Assembly (NCBI RefSeq): GCF_000220705.2
Contig: NZ_CP023202.1
Coordinates: 6,912,501-6,976,500, forward strand
Origin: Streptomyces xinghaiensis S187
GTDB lineage: Bacteria; Actinomycetota; Actinomycetes; Streptomycetales; Streptomycetaceae
Reading direction: 5' to 3'
Length of the DNA: 64,000 nt
In this document: positions 43,757-53,080 of the stretch, in pieces
How the letters are laid out: every line of letters begins with the position of its first letter
Position numbering within the stretch: the stretch's first letter is position 1
Position numbers and translations under genes: made by a program
The notes under the pieces: model-generated
Told to the model about the DNA's origin: nothing
The model's input: the letters and a program-made list of their open reading frames with translations, nothing else
Database searches by the model: none

Positions 43757-44347
43757 ATGAACGCAGAGCGCACCACCACCATCAGGCCGGAGCCGGTTTC
43801 AGCACTTGGCCGAGGCGCGGTGCTGCTGAGCGCTGCCGCCGCGGGAATGCTGGCAGCCGGTGTACTGGGCTCCCTGGCGGCCGAGGCGGAGGGCCTGACC
43901 CTGCTGTGCGGCCTGCTCGCACTGGTTCTGGCCGTGAGCGCTGCGCTGGCGCACGCCCTGGGCCGCGTCCTGATCTCGGTCACGGTCCGGGGCATGAGCA
44001 TGGCACCCGCCTACCGCGACGGCGACCGGGTGCTGGTCCGCCGCGACCGGCCACCGGTCCCCGGCCAGGTGGTCGTCGTTGCCGACCTGCCGCCCGCGGG
44101 ACCGGACCTGGCCCCGGCCTGGCTGATCAAGCGGGTGGCCGCCGTCCCCGGAGACCCGGTGCCCCGCGACCTGGCGCCCGTGCTCGCACACGCCCCGCAG
44201 GACCTGGTACCACCCGGAAAGCTGGTTCTGCTGGGTGACAACCAGAACGTCAGCCGCGATTCCCGCCACATGGGGTACTTTCCGGCGGACGCAGTACTCG
44301 GCACGGTCCTGAGAAGTCACCGGTGCCCCGCTCCTCCGGGCGGCTGA
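43757..44347 (+). CDS. S26 signal peptidase dedicated to the peptide cluster
   Basis: 196 aa. Two N-terminal membrane helices (residues 20-75) are followed by RGMSMAPAYRDGDRVLV with nucleophile S81, WLIKRVAAVPGD with general base K125, and LLGDNQNVSRDSRHMGYFP, the SPase box E. It is shorter than housekeeping SipX proteins. Its place at the end of the cluster and the AxA site of the precursor indicate that it cuts the leader from the exported peptide. The stop at 44347 is followed by about 100 gene-free bases. Confidence 0.92.
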   Translation: MNAERTTTIRPEPVSALGRGAVLLSAAAAGMLAAGVLGSLAAEAEGLTLLCGLLALVLAVSAALAHALGRVLISVTVRGMSMAPAYRDGDRVLVRRDRPPVPGQVVVVADLPPAGPDLAPAWLIKRVAAVPGDPVPRDLAPVLAHAPQDLVPPGKLVLLGDNQNVSRDSRHMGYFPADAVLGTVLRSHRCPAPPGG

Positions 44348-44455
44348 CCCCGGAAGCGGCTGCCCACCGCTGCACAGTGCGCTGTGACACCCCCTGTCAC
44401 CAAGTTCGCAGCCCACGTCGTCGACAACCACGGCCGACCCGGCCCCAGCCCTTAG

Positions 44456-45762
44456 AGGGACTGTAAATGGTTCGGTGTAACTCCCGACCGTGGAGGATGC
44501 ATCGGATGACACGCGATGACGTGAACGAGCCCCGGCAGCCGAGGAAGCCGAGTTGGCGACTGCCGGGCCCGTGGATGACCAGCTGATCGATGAGTTGGTC
44601 GTCCGGGCCCAGGCCGAGGGTCTGCAGCTGACCGGTGAGGGAGGGCTCCTGCGGCAGTTGACCAAACGGCTCCCGGAGTCCGCCCTCGAAGGCGGGATCA
44701 CCGAGACCACCTCGGCTATGACAAGCATGATCCGGCCGGGAAGAACGGCGGCAACCACCGCAACGGCAAACGCGGCAGGACCGTGCTCACCGAGGTCGGG
44801 CCGGTGGAGATCACCGCACCCCGCGACCGGGACGGCACCGTCGAACCGGAGATCGTCAAGAAGCGGCAGAAGCGCCTGACCGGCGTGGACGGGATGGTCA
44901 TCTCCCTGGCTTCCAAGGGCCTGACCACCGGCGAGGTCCGGGCCCATCTGGCCGAGGTCTGCGGAGCCGAGGTCTCCCGCCAGACGATCTCCACCATCAC
45001 CGACAAGGTGCTGGACGGCATGGTCGAATGGCGGAACCGGCCTCTCGATCCGGTCTACGCGGTGGTCTTCATCGACGCCATCCGTGTGCAGATCCGCGAC
45101 GGCGCGGTCGCCAACCGCCCTGTGTACGTGGCCCTGGCCGTCACCGCCGAGGGCCGGCGGGACATCCTGGGCCTGTTGTGGGCCGGCGACGGCAGCGAGG
45201 GCGCCAAACACTGGATGCACATCTTCACCGAGCTCAAGAACCGCGGCGTGGGCGACGTCCTCATGCTGGTCTGCGACGGACTCAAGGGCCTGCCGGACGC
45301 GGTGGAGACCGTCTGGCCCCGCACGGTGGTGCAGACCTGCGTGGTGCACCTGGCGCGGAACTCCTTCCGCTATGCCGCCCGCCGGGACTGGGACAAGATT
45401 GCCAAGCTCCTCAAGCCCGTCCACACCGCGCCGACCCTGGAGGCCGCCCTCGAGCGGTTCGCGGAGTTCGCCGAGGCATGGGGCCGGAAGTACCCGGCCA
45501 TCGTGAAGCTGTGGGAGAACGCCGGGGAGGAGTTCACGCCGTTTCTGCGGTTCGACACCGAGATCCGCCGCATCGTCTGCACGACCAACGCGATCGAGTC
45601 GGTCAACGCGCGGATCCGCCGGGCGGTCAAAGCCCGCGGCCACTTCCCCAACGAGACCGCCGCCCTGCAGTGCGTCTACATGGCGATCATGTCCCTGGAC
45701 CCCACCGGCAAGGGCCAGGCCCGCTGGACCAGCCGCTGGAAGAGCGCGTTGAACGGCAGCGC
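44456..45762 (+). mobile_element. Degenerate IS256-family (Mutator-type) element, 3' truncated
   Basis: The left end near 44458 (GGACTGTAAATGGTTCGG) resembles the terminal repeat of Streptomyces IS256 elements. The transposase reads LIDELVVRAQAEGLQLTGEG and LLRQLTKR in one frame, shifts near 44700-44707, then continues HLGYDKHDPAGKNGGN and an intact stretch with DPVYAVVFIDAI (first Asp), VCDGLKGLPDAV and TTNAIESVNARIRR (Glu region). The usual C-terminus after RWTSRWKSALN is replaced by unrelated sequence and no right repeat is seen. It is a dead remnant whose right end abuts the next gene. Confidence 0.85.
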
Positions 45763-45869
45763 GCCGGAACACGGTACGAAGCGATGCCGTGGCTGGCTTC
45801 CCGGCAGAATACTGCCGGGAAGGCACCCGGCGACGAGTCCGTTGCGTGGGGCCGCTCCCGGGGGGATCG

Positions 45870-48800
45870 ATGACGACACACGATGGCCTGGACAGTGAGG
45901 CGCTGGAGCGGCTGCGCGTCCTGACCGAGCGGAACGTCGTGGGTATCCGGGCCGGCCAGGCTTTCTGCGGGACCGGGTTCTTGGTGACACCTGACACCGT
46001 CCTGACGTGTGCGCACGTGGTGGCCGGGCGCGGGGAGGGCAGCGTGACGGCGATGGTCGGGGGGCGCACCGTCGCGGTCGAGGTCGTGAGTCTTGTGCCC
46101 GAGGCGAAGGGCGCAGGAAGCACCTACGGTTTTCCGGATCTCGCCGAAGTGCGGCTGAGCGAGCCGGCACACGATGTGCGGGGGGTGTGGCTTGGCAGTG
46201 CCGGGCCGAGGCAGGCGGCGGCTGTGTCCATCCACGGATTCAGCGGGCACACATTGGAACCGGGCGTCCAGCCCGACACCCTGCACCTCACGGTGGCCGG
46301 TCGCAGCGGGCGCTTCGTGCGGCTTCAGTGGGACCAGGTGGTCCAGGGATTCAGCGGCAGTCCGGTGCTCGATACAACGACGGGGCGTGTGTGCGGGGTA
46401 CTCAAGGCCTCACGCCACGAGAGGGGAATGTCGGGGGGATGGCTGATTCCCGTCGACGCCGTGGAGGAATGCTCGCCGGGGTTGCTGGAACGCAACCATG
46501 CCGCGCACCGGCCCGGGACGGTCTGGTTCGATCTCGCCCGCGACCGCAAGGGACGGCAGGCCGGCCTCTTCGGTCCCGAGCCCGGCGGTCTGAGTCCGCG
46601 GAACACGCCGGCGCAGATGCTGGCACGCGGAGCGATGCCGTTCGTGGACCGCCCAGAACTCGGCGAGCTCCAGAACTGGTGCTGGGAACTCGACGATCAG
46701 CTGCTGCGCCTGCTGTACGCGCCGGGCGGTTCGGGCAAGACCCGCCTGTCCGCCGAACTGTGCCACCGACTGCGGCACATGGGCTGGATCGCCGGATTCG
46801 CGGACAGGGAGTCGCTCGGCAACCCTCTGCGCCGGCCCCAGTGGCTGGAAGGCCTCACCGCCGCGCTCGGCGCGGGTTTCCCCTGCTTGGTGGTGTTCGA
46901 CTACGCCCAAGCACGGCTCGGCGACATCAGCGCTCTCATGGCGCATATCCACCGGCACCGGCCTGATGGCATCACCCTGCGCGTGCTGCTGCTGGCACGT
47001 TCCGAGGAGCCGTTGTGGCATGCGCTGAAGGAGGAGTTCGAAACACACTACATCGAGGACTGGGCTTTGAGGGGGGCGAGCTCGCAGAGGCTGCCCAACA
47101 CGCTGAGCGCCAAGGACCCCGGCACCCTGGTCACCGAGGCGTTCGGGGAGTTCGCACGCCTGCTGGAATGCCCGTGGGTGTTCATGCCACCGTCTCTCGC
47201 GCGCCGGGCCGGCCGGCAGGACTCGGTTCTGGGCATGCTCGCGGCTGCCCTCGACGCCGTCCTGACCCTGCGCCAGGGCCAGGAGTGGAAGGAAAGCGAC
47301 GATCCGCTGGCACGAATCTGCCGGCATGAGATCACGGGCTGGTACACGCTCCTGGAGGACCGCCTCGGGACAGGCGGTGTCCTGGCGGGGCGTACCGGAC
47401 GGCTGATGGCAGAAGGCCTGTTGCTGGTGCCGACCCTGGCCCAGCGGCGGGACCGCGGTGAGCTGACCGCGCTGCTGACGTCCGTGCGCAGGACTGCCTT
47501 CCCCGGGCAGCCGCCCGTCAACGCCCCTGCAGTGCATTCCTGCTTACGCGCGCTCTATCCCGCGACGGAAGGTGACCACGTCGCGCCCCTTGAGCCCGAC
47601 CGGCTCGGCGAGATCCTGGTGCGGCGTGTGCTGGCGGAGCCCGAGAGTTCAGGCGACGCCGTCGCCTACATCGGGACGGTCCTGGACGGATCCGCGTTTG
47701 GCAACGAGCAGGCGCGGACCACGGCCGTGGTGGAGACACTCGACGTCCTGGCCCGGGCCCGTGGCTGCACGACCGTGGGCCGGGTTGCGGACCACCCTGC
47801 CCACACGGTCCTCGACCGGGCGCTTGCGCAGGCCGTACGCGACAACCCTCAAGTCCTGGTGCCGGCCCTCGTGACCGTCGGTGCCCGCGTGCCGCACGCT
47901 GAACCCCTGGCGGACCTGATCCAACCGGTGCTGGAGACCTGCGAGACCGACCTGCTCTGCCGTGTCGAACCCCGCCTTCCCCGCTATCCGTCCAGCCTCT
48001 CCGCCTTGTCGGCACTCGTACTCCGGCGGCTGCTCCACGTGCCCGACACGGGGAGCGACGACACCAGCCGGCACGTCCGTCTGAAACGTCTGCGCAGGTA
48101 CAGCCTGCGACTGGAGGAGAGCGGACACCGGGAGGACGCCGTGCGGGCAGCTGACGAGGCGGTCCTGCTCAGCCGCGATCTTGTCCGGAGGTCCGCGCAG
48201 TACCGGTCCGACTACGCCGCGGCGTTGCACAACCTGAGCCTGCTGCGGCACCGGTCCGGGCAGACGGAGTCGGCCCTGGGGCTCAGCGTCGAGGCCGTGT
48301 CCCTGTACCGGCAGCTCATCGGCAGCAATCCCGAGACGCGGCATCGCACCCTCATGGACATGGCAGGTGCGCTGAGCACGCTGGCCTTGCTGCGGCTTGG
48401 AGACACACAGGTCAACGGCGCGGCCCGTGACGCCGCCGAGGGCGTCATGCGGTGCGAACAGGTGCCGGAAGGAGCCCGTGAGGACGAGGTGTACCTCGAC
48501 TGCCTGGAAACCCTGGCCGAGTGCCGCCATCGCACAGGCAGGACCGAGGAGGCCCTCACCTCCAGCATGCAGGCGGTCGAGCGGCTGGAGGACGTGGCCA
48601 GGCTCCGGCCCGGCCGCTATCTCGCCCGGCTGCCCGAGACCCTGCAGCGCCATGGCTTCGGGCTGATCCGGGCCGGGCGTTTCCACGAGGCCTATCAGGT
48701 GCTGAGCCGGGCGGCGACGGAGCGCGCGGCGCTGCCGTTGCGCACCTCGCCGCGACGGCGTGAGCAGCAGGCGCTGGTGCTCCAGGTGCTGCTCCAACTC

Positions 48801-48881
48801 AGTGACGAACTCGACGAATTCACACACGAACACGCATCATGGGTGCAGATGAAGACTGTGCTGGACGGTCGCACGAGCTGA
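45870..48881 (+). CDS. Trypsin-like protease + STAND NTPase + TPR protein (conflict/defence type)
   Basis: 1003 aa. The N-terminal trypsin-like domain has TCAHVV (H49), FPDLAEV (D90) and GFSGSP (S162), a full triad. A STAND-type NTPase follows with Walker A GGSGKT (residues 286-291) and Walker B CLVVFDYAQ (D344). The C-terminal third (about 780-990) is TPR-like helical repeats (RRYSLRLEESGHREDAVRAA, YAAALHNLSLLRHRSGQTES). Such proteins are thought to sense a phage or damage signal by the repeats and switch on the protease. Codon 559 (47544) is TTA, implying bldA dependence. The ATG was chosen after GGGGGATCG. Confidence 0.88.
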   Translation: MTTHDGLDSEALERLRVLTERNVVGIRAGQAFCGTGFLVTPDTVLTCAHVVAGRGEGSVTAMVGGRTVAVEVVSLVPEAKGAGSTYGFPDLAEVRLSEPAHDVRGVWLGSAGPRQAAAVSIHGFSGHTLEPGVQPDTLHLTVAGRSGRFVRLQWDQVVQGFSGSPVLDTTTGRVCGVLKASRHERGMSGGWLIPVDAVEECSPGLLERNHAAHRPGTVWFDLARDRKGRQAGLFGPEPGGLSPRNTPAQMLARGAMPFVDRPELGELQNWCWELDDQLLRLLYAPGGSGKTRLSAELCHRLRHMGWIAGFADRESLGNPLRRPQWLEGLTAALGAGFPCLVVFDYAQARLGDISALMAHIHRHRPDGITLRVLLLARSEEPLWHALKEEFETHYIEDWALRGASSQRLPNTLSAKDPGTLVTEAFGEFARLLECPWVFMPPSLARRAGRQDSVLGMLAAALDAVLTLRQGQEWKESDDPLARICRHEITGWYTLLEDRLGTGGVLAGRTGRLMAEGLLLVPTLAQRRDRGELTALLTSVRRTAFPGQPPVNAPAVHSCLRALYPATEGDHVAPLEPDRLGEILVRRVLAEPESSGDAVAYIGTVLDGSAFGNEQARTTAVVETLDVLARARGCTTVGRVADHPAHTVLDRALAQAVRDNPQVLVPALVTVGARVPHAEPLADLIQPVLETCETDLLCRVEPRLPRYPSSLSALSALVLRRLLHVPDTGSDDTSRHVRLKRLRRYSLRLEESGHREDAVRAADEAVLLSRDLVRRSAQYRSDYAAALHNLSLLRHRSGQTESALGLSVEAVSLYRQLIGSNPETRHRTLMDMAGALSTLALLRLGDTQVNGAARDAAEGVMRCEQVPEGAREDEVYLDCLETLAECRHRTGRTEEALTSSMQAVERLEDVARLRPGRYLARLPETLQRHGFGLIRAGRFHEAYQVLSRAATERAALPLRTSPRRREQQALVLQVLLQLSDELDEFTHEHASWVQMKTVLDGRTS

Positions 48882-48897
48882 GAGGAGCCCGGCGCCG

Positions 48898-49509
48898 ATG
48901 GACAACGAAACCTCCGCCCACGCCCAACCCCCACCCATCCGGCGGCAGCGGGCAGTGGAGGTCTTCCGGAACCGCTTCGGCGCGCTGTTCAACGACGAAG
49001 TGCTCTCGCCCTCGGGCAAGCCGGGCCGCTACCTGCGCTGGCAGTGGTCCCACAGCGGAGTGGTGATCGTCCCCATGGGACAAGACGGCCTCGCGTTCGT
49101 TCCCACCTACCGATACCCGATCGGCGAGGTCTCCCTGGAATTCCCCCGGGGCGGTTGCGAAGCGGACGAGGATCCAGCCGTGGCAGCCGCACGGGAACTG
49201 CGGGAGGAGACCGGCTTCGACTGCGCCCCGTCCGCACTGCGCCCCCTGGGCGTCATCCACGCCGAGACCGGCCTGATCGAATCGGACGTGCACGTTTTCG
49301 CCGCCGAAGTCCGCCCCACCGGATCGGCAGACGCCCCACCGGCAGCCGAGCCGGAGGCCATGGAATCGGTGGCCGAGCCGGTCTGGGCCTCGCGCACGGA
49401 GGTGGTGAAGTGGCTGCAGAGCGGCAGCGTCACCTGTGGCGTGACGCTGGCTGCCCTGGCACTTGCCCTGGCGGACGACTCCGGCACCGGCTCCGGGCCG
49501 CCGACGTGA
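48898..49509 (+). CDS. Nudix hydrolase, ADP-ribose pyrophosphatase-like
   Basis: 203 aa. The box GGCEADEDPAVAAARELREE followed by TGF is a complete Nudix motif; before it GQDGLAFVPTYRYPIGEVSLEFPRG is typical of ADP-ribose/NDP-sugar hydrolases. It begins 16 bases after the trypsin-STAND gene on the same strand, so they are likely co-transcribed. In a defence setting it might handle ADP-ribose or a nucleotide signal, but this is inference; a housekeeping role is possible. Confidence 0.85.
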   Translation: MDNETSAHAQPPPIRRQRAVEVFRNRFGALFNDEVLSPSGKPGRYLRWQWSHSGVVIVPMGQDGLAFVPTYRYPIGEVSLEFPRGGCEADEDPAVAAARELREETGFDCAPSALRPLGVIHAETGLIESDVHVFAAEVRPTGSADAPPAAEPEAMESVAEPVWASRTEVVKWLQSGSVTCGVTLAALALALADDSGTGSGPPT

Positions 49510-49521
49510 GCGGCGTGCGAG

Positions 49522-50723
49522 TCAGCCCACATACGCACCCGTGATCACGCGCTGCCGCATCTGCCGTGCGTCGAGCGCTCCGATGCCGGCCGCACCGTCT
49601 GCGGCCGGCACACTCCGGTCGACGACCTGCAGCTCGAGGTAGTCCTCCTCCCCGCCGGCCGCCGGCATGTCGAGTCCGGCGCCGAGCGCACCGGTCAGCG
49701 AGTCCTGGAAGATGCCGAAGCGCATCAAGTTGTGATTGCCGTCCAGGACCGCCCGCGCGCGTTCGTCGGTATCGCGGAAGGCGCGGACGAAGGCCTCCTG
49801 CACCCAGTTGCTGAACTCAGCCATGGCCTCCACCAGCTGGGACAGGTCTGGTCGGCTGCCTCGACGCAGCAAGCCCAATTGGCGAACGAGGACGCCGCGG
49901 GACGGCTGCTCGGTGGCCTCCAGGAACACCTCGACCGGCAGTCTGCCCAGCAGGAAACCGTCGAGAACACCGGCCGGCAGCGAGGTGCGCTCCAGGACCG
50001 TGCGGGTGGCAGCGGCGGGCAGTTCGACACTGCGCGGGGCAGCCGTCCCGGCTCCCAGCACATGGGGGAGTGCCTGGCGGTACGACTCGCCCGCGGCCCG
50101 GTCCACGGCGGCCACGGCGAGCACGACTTCCGTGCTTCCCGAGGAGTTCGTCCGGAAGGACTCCTCCCAATCCCTCAGAGCTTTGAAGTACAGCGGCTCC
50201 TGCCCCCTCACAAACTCCAGCGCGGCTTCAACCGTTCCGCGCGTCTCTCCCCCGGCGTCCCGCGTCAGCTCCTCCAGCAGCCGGATCACCCCGGACTTGA
50301 AGGCAGCCGATACGGCGTCAAGACGGTAGGTGACCGCGTGCGCATGCGTCATGCGGTCCACCAGCTCCGCGTATGCGGCACTGGGCACGTGTTCGACCTT
50401 CCGCAGCTTCTGAGCATCCCGGACGGCCGTCAGCCTCTGCCCGTCCCGGCACGCGACCCGGATACGGCCGCTGCCCAGGAGCGGCGCGAGATCCGACCTC
50501 ACGGCTTGACCGCCGGCTTCGTGAGACGACACCAGAGCACGGAAGAGGGAGTGTTGAGCGACTGCGAATCGCCAACAAGCAGAGTGTCGGACAGCAGAAC
50601 GTGGAACAGCACGCGTGCCCGGAGATCCTCGGCGCTTGCGATGGGGGACTGCCGATGGATCTCGACGTCGGAGAGATAGACCTTCTCCGGCGACGACCGC
50701 GCATGCTGGCCGACCATGACCAT
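49522..50723 (-). pseudogene. Unknown gene interrupted by a single-base frameshift
   Basis: The 5' part reads MVGQHARSSPEKVYLSDVEI and VLLSDTLLVGDSQSLNTP, then shifts; the rest continues in another frame with LFRALVSSHEAGGQAV and about 330 more residues to AYVG. Adding one base near 50547-50549 would join them as LNTP-LFRAL. GGAGGGGGC precedes the ATG at 50723. Soluble, helical, no known motif. Divergent from the Trypco1 gene (about 110 bases between starts) and facing the Nudix gene, so it may belong to the same conflict module. It is either a recent mutation or a sequencing error. Confidence 0.65.
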
Positions 50724-50831
50724 GCCCCCTCCGTGACCGTGAAGTAATTCTAGGTGACCGGCCGCCGGGCGTCCCCGGAACCGGGCATCCTTTCGCCAGG
50801 AAGGCGACAAGCCAAACAGAGAGGAGAGCAC

Positions 50832-51200
50832 GTGGCCGATACGGTCCAGGCAACCATGCCGGACGGAACCTCGATATGGGTGCGCGTCAACGACGAAGAC
50901 GAGGGCCCCCGGGACACCGGCTTCGGTGACCGCCTGTCACGGCAGCTCGGCGATCTCCCCCAGACCCTGGAGACCGTCACGCGCAGCGTCAGGTCCGGAC
51001 TGCAGCACGCGGCCCCGGACGAAGTAACGCTCGAATTCGGCATCGAAATCGCAGCCAAAAGCGGCCAGCTGGTGAGCGTCGTGACGGAGGCCGGGGGCAA
51101 GGCCACCCTCAAGGTGACAGTTACCTGGCGCAAGGAAGAGCCCGCAGAGAGCGCCGTGACGGAAACACCCCGCGAGGATCCCGAGGAGGACCGCGCATAA
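50832..51200 (+). CDS. Trypco1 (trypsin-co-occurring) / CU044_2847-type protein
   Basis: 122 aa, from a GTG with GAGGAGAG upstream. The fold signature is ATMPDGTSIWVRVND at the N-terminus and PDEVTLEFGIEIAAKSGQL then KATLKVTVTWR, which I recognise as the small domain that repeatedly neighbours trypsin-like peptidase/STAND genes (Trypco1, annotated CU044_2847 family). An acidic tail follows. Its presence 2 kb from the trypsin-STAND gene supports a shared conflict system; it is probably a regulator or target of the protease. Confidence 0.8.
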   Translation: MADTVQATMPDGTSIWVRVNDEDEGPRDTGFGDRLSRQLGDLPQTLETVTRSVRSGLQHAAPDEVTLEFGIEIAAKSGQLVSVVTEAGGKATLKVTVTWRKEEPAESAVTETPREDPEEDRA

Positions 51201-51234
51201 CAGACCCGCACGGTCGTGCCCGTGTGGCACGCCG

Positions 51235-52776
51235 ATGGCCGCTCCGCACCCGGCGTACCCTCGACGCCCCCTCCACCGTCTCCGAGGCGAAAAACGGTCC
51301 GGGGCCGCAGCCGCCGGCAAACCGGCGCTGTCGTGGGCCGTCCCACAGTCCGTGCCGCCGCGCTATCACCCGCCCGCAACCCCGTCCCGTCCAGAACCGG
51401 AGCCGCTGCTGTCCTCGGCCGACCTCTCACGGCTCACGAGCGGCAAGCGCAAGGTCCACGTCCGACCTGACGAGGACGGGCGGATCGTCGGGGCCGGCGG
51501 CGAGGGCGACGGCCAGGACCAGGAGCAGGACGACACGCAGGCCGCCGCCGAAGCGGCCCTGCTGCACTTCTCCAGCCCGCGCGACGCGGCGACCATCGCG
51601 GCCTTCCTGCGCACCCGGGTGTACAGGCCCGAAAGCCTCGTCTGGTTGGAGGGTTACCAGGCGCTGCTGCGCTGGCGGAAGGAGAACGAGATCACAGGCC
51701 TCTACGCCGTTCCCTACGACGTCGAGGTCGAAGTCGGGGCGACCAAAGCGTTTCCGCTTGGCCGATGGGTGCACCAGCAGCGGAAGGCGCTGCGGGCCGG
51801 AGAGCTGGAGGAGCGGCGCAAGACGCTGCTGGACGCCCCGGAGGCCGGGATGGTCTGGGAGCCGGGCGAGGAGGCGTGGGAAAACAAGCTCGCCGCGCTC
51901 CGGTCCTACCGGCGGGCCACGGGGCATCTCGCCCCGCGTCAGGACGCGGTGTGGGGCGAGGGCGAGGCGATGGTGCCCATCGGGCAGCACATGGCCAACC
52001 TGCGGCGCAAGGGCGGCCTGGGCAAGGACCCGAAGCGGGCCGCCGCACGCGCGGAGCAGCTGGCAGCGATCGACCCGGACTGGAACTGCCCATGGCCGCT
52101 CGACTGGCAACGGCACTACCGCATCCTCGCGGACCTGGTCGACGCCGACGGCAGCCTGCCCGAGATCCAGCCCGGGGTGCTGTTCGAGGGCGATGACATC
52201 GGGCGGTGGCTGGAGCGGCAGAAGCAGCCGGGGGCCTGGGCTCTGCTGTCCGCTGAGCAGCAGGAGCGGTTGTCCCGGCTGGGGGTGAAGCCGCTTGAGG
52301 CGCCGCCTCCCGCCCCGGCGGGGGCCGTTCCGGCGAAGGGCCCGGCGAAGGGCCCGGGGAAGGCCGGGAGCAAGGCTGAGGCGGCGTTCCAGCGGGGCCT
52401 GGCGGCCCTGACGCAGTGGGTGGAGCGTGAAGGGCAGCGGCCCGTCCCGCGCGGTGCTGTCGTGGACGTCGAGGTCGACGGCGAGGCGGAGCCGGTGCCG
52501 GTGAAACTGGGCGTGTGGGTCTCGAACACCAAATCGAGGCGTGACAAGCTCACCGCCGAACAGCTCGCCGCCCTCGCCGCGCTGGGCATGGAGTGGGCGG
52601 GCGCGGTCCCGGCCGTCGAGGCCGCTCCGGCGCAGCCCGCGCCGGCGAAGGCTCCGACGGAGCGGCAGCCGTGGGACCACCACGAGGAGTGCGACAAGCC
52701 GCAGTACGAAGGCGGGGCCTGCACCTGCGACCTCATCGAGCGGTACGGACCGGATGCCGAGCGCGACGACTACTGA
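51235..52776 (+). CDS. Helicase-associated-domain protein lacking a helicase motor
   Basis: 513 aa. The first about 55 residues are low-complexity; then SSADLSRLTSGKRKVHVRPD and several tryptophan-rich helicase-associated (HA) repeats follow (WENKLAALRSYRRATGHLAP, FQRGLAALTQWVEREGQRPV, LGVWVSNTKSRRDKL). In Streptomyces such repeats usually form the C-terminus of a DEAD/DEAH helicase of roughly twice this length. The motor motifs are absent upstream, where the Trypco1 gene ends instead. It is either a 5'-truncated helicase gene or a free HA protein; the C-terminus with HHEECDKPQYEGGACTC seems intact. Confidence 0.6.
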   Translation: MAAPHPAYPRRPLHRLRGEKRSGAAAAGKPALSWAVPQSVPPRYHPPATPSRPEPEPLLSSADLSRLTSGKRKVHVRPDEDGRIVGAGGEGDGQDQEQDDTQAAAEAALLHFSSPRDAATIAAFLRTRVYRPESLVWLEGYQALLRWRKENEITGLYAVPYDVEVEVGATKAFPLGRWVHQQRKALRAGELEERRKTLLDAPEAGMVWEPGEEAWENKLAALRSYRRATGHLAPRQDAVWGEGEAMVPIGQHMANLRRKGGLGKDPKRAAARAEQLAAIDPDWNCPWPLDWQRHYRILADLVDADGSLPEIQPGVLFEGDDIGRWLERQKQPGAWALLSAEQQERLSRLGVKPLEAPPPAPAGAVPAKGPAKGPGKAGSKAEAAFQRGLAALTQWVEREGQRPVPRGAVVDVEVDGEAEPVPVKLGVWVSNTKSRRDKLTAEQLAALAALGMEWAGAVPAVEAAPAQPAPAKAPTERQPWDHHEECDKPQYEGGACTCDLIERYGPDAERDDY

Positions 52777-52852
52777 CCGCTCCCGGCTCTGGCCGAACCC
52801 CGGGCCCGCTGTCGGGGCCCGAGGTTTCGCATGTCATGGCACCGGTGGGCCG

Positions 52853-53038
52853 CTACCGGCGGCGCGGGAGGGTGACTCGAACCTCCGCCAGGACGACGCC
52901 GGTCGCCGGGTCGCGGTGGACCGGGACGTACAGGCCCCAGTCGGCGTCACCGGCCGTGAGCCAGCCTCCGGCCCACGCAGCGTCGGTGGTCTCCAGCTCG
53001 CGACCGGCGAGCGGGCCGCCCGCGAATCGAACGATCAC
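52853..53038 (-). CDS. Small conserved-type hypothetical protein, 61 aa
   Basis: VIVRFAGGPLAGRELETTDA to the end VTLPRRR; beta-rich, with the FxGGPLAG start common in short phage/ICE-associated Streptomyces proteins. AGGAGGT lies 8 bases before the GTG at 53038. Divergent from the DUF5677-like gene. Function unknown. Confidence 0.65.
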   Translation of the reverse strand: MIVRFAGGPLAGRELETTDAAWAGGWLTAGDADWGLYVPVHRDPATGVVLAEVRVTLPRRR

Positions 53039-53080
53039 AGCAGTACCTCCTCCGGCGAGTACTTCCCGCCTCACCCCTTG

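Noticed and set aside
44783..45898. The IS256 transposase frame read as an intact gene
   Set aside because: It lacks the N-terminal part because of a frameshift and has a foreign C-terminus, so it is a remnant rather than an active transposase.
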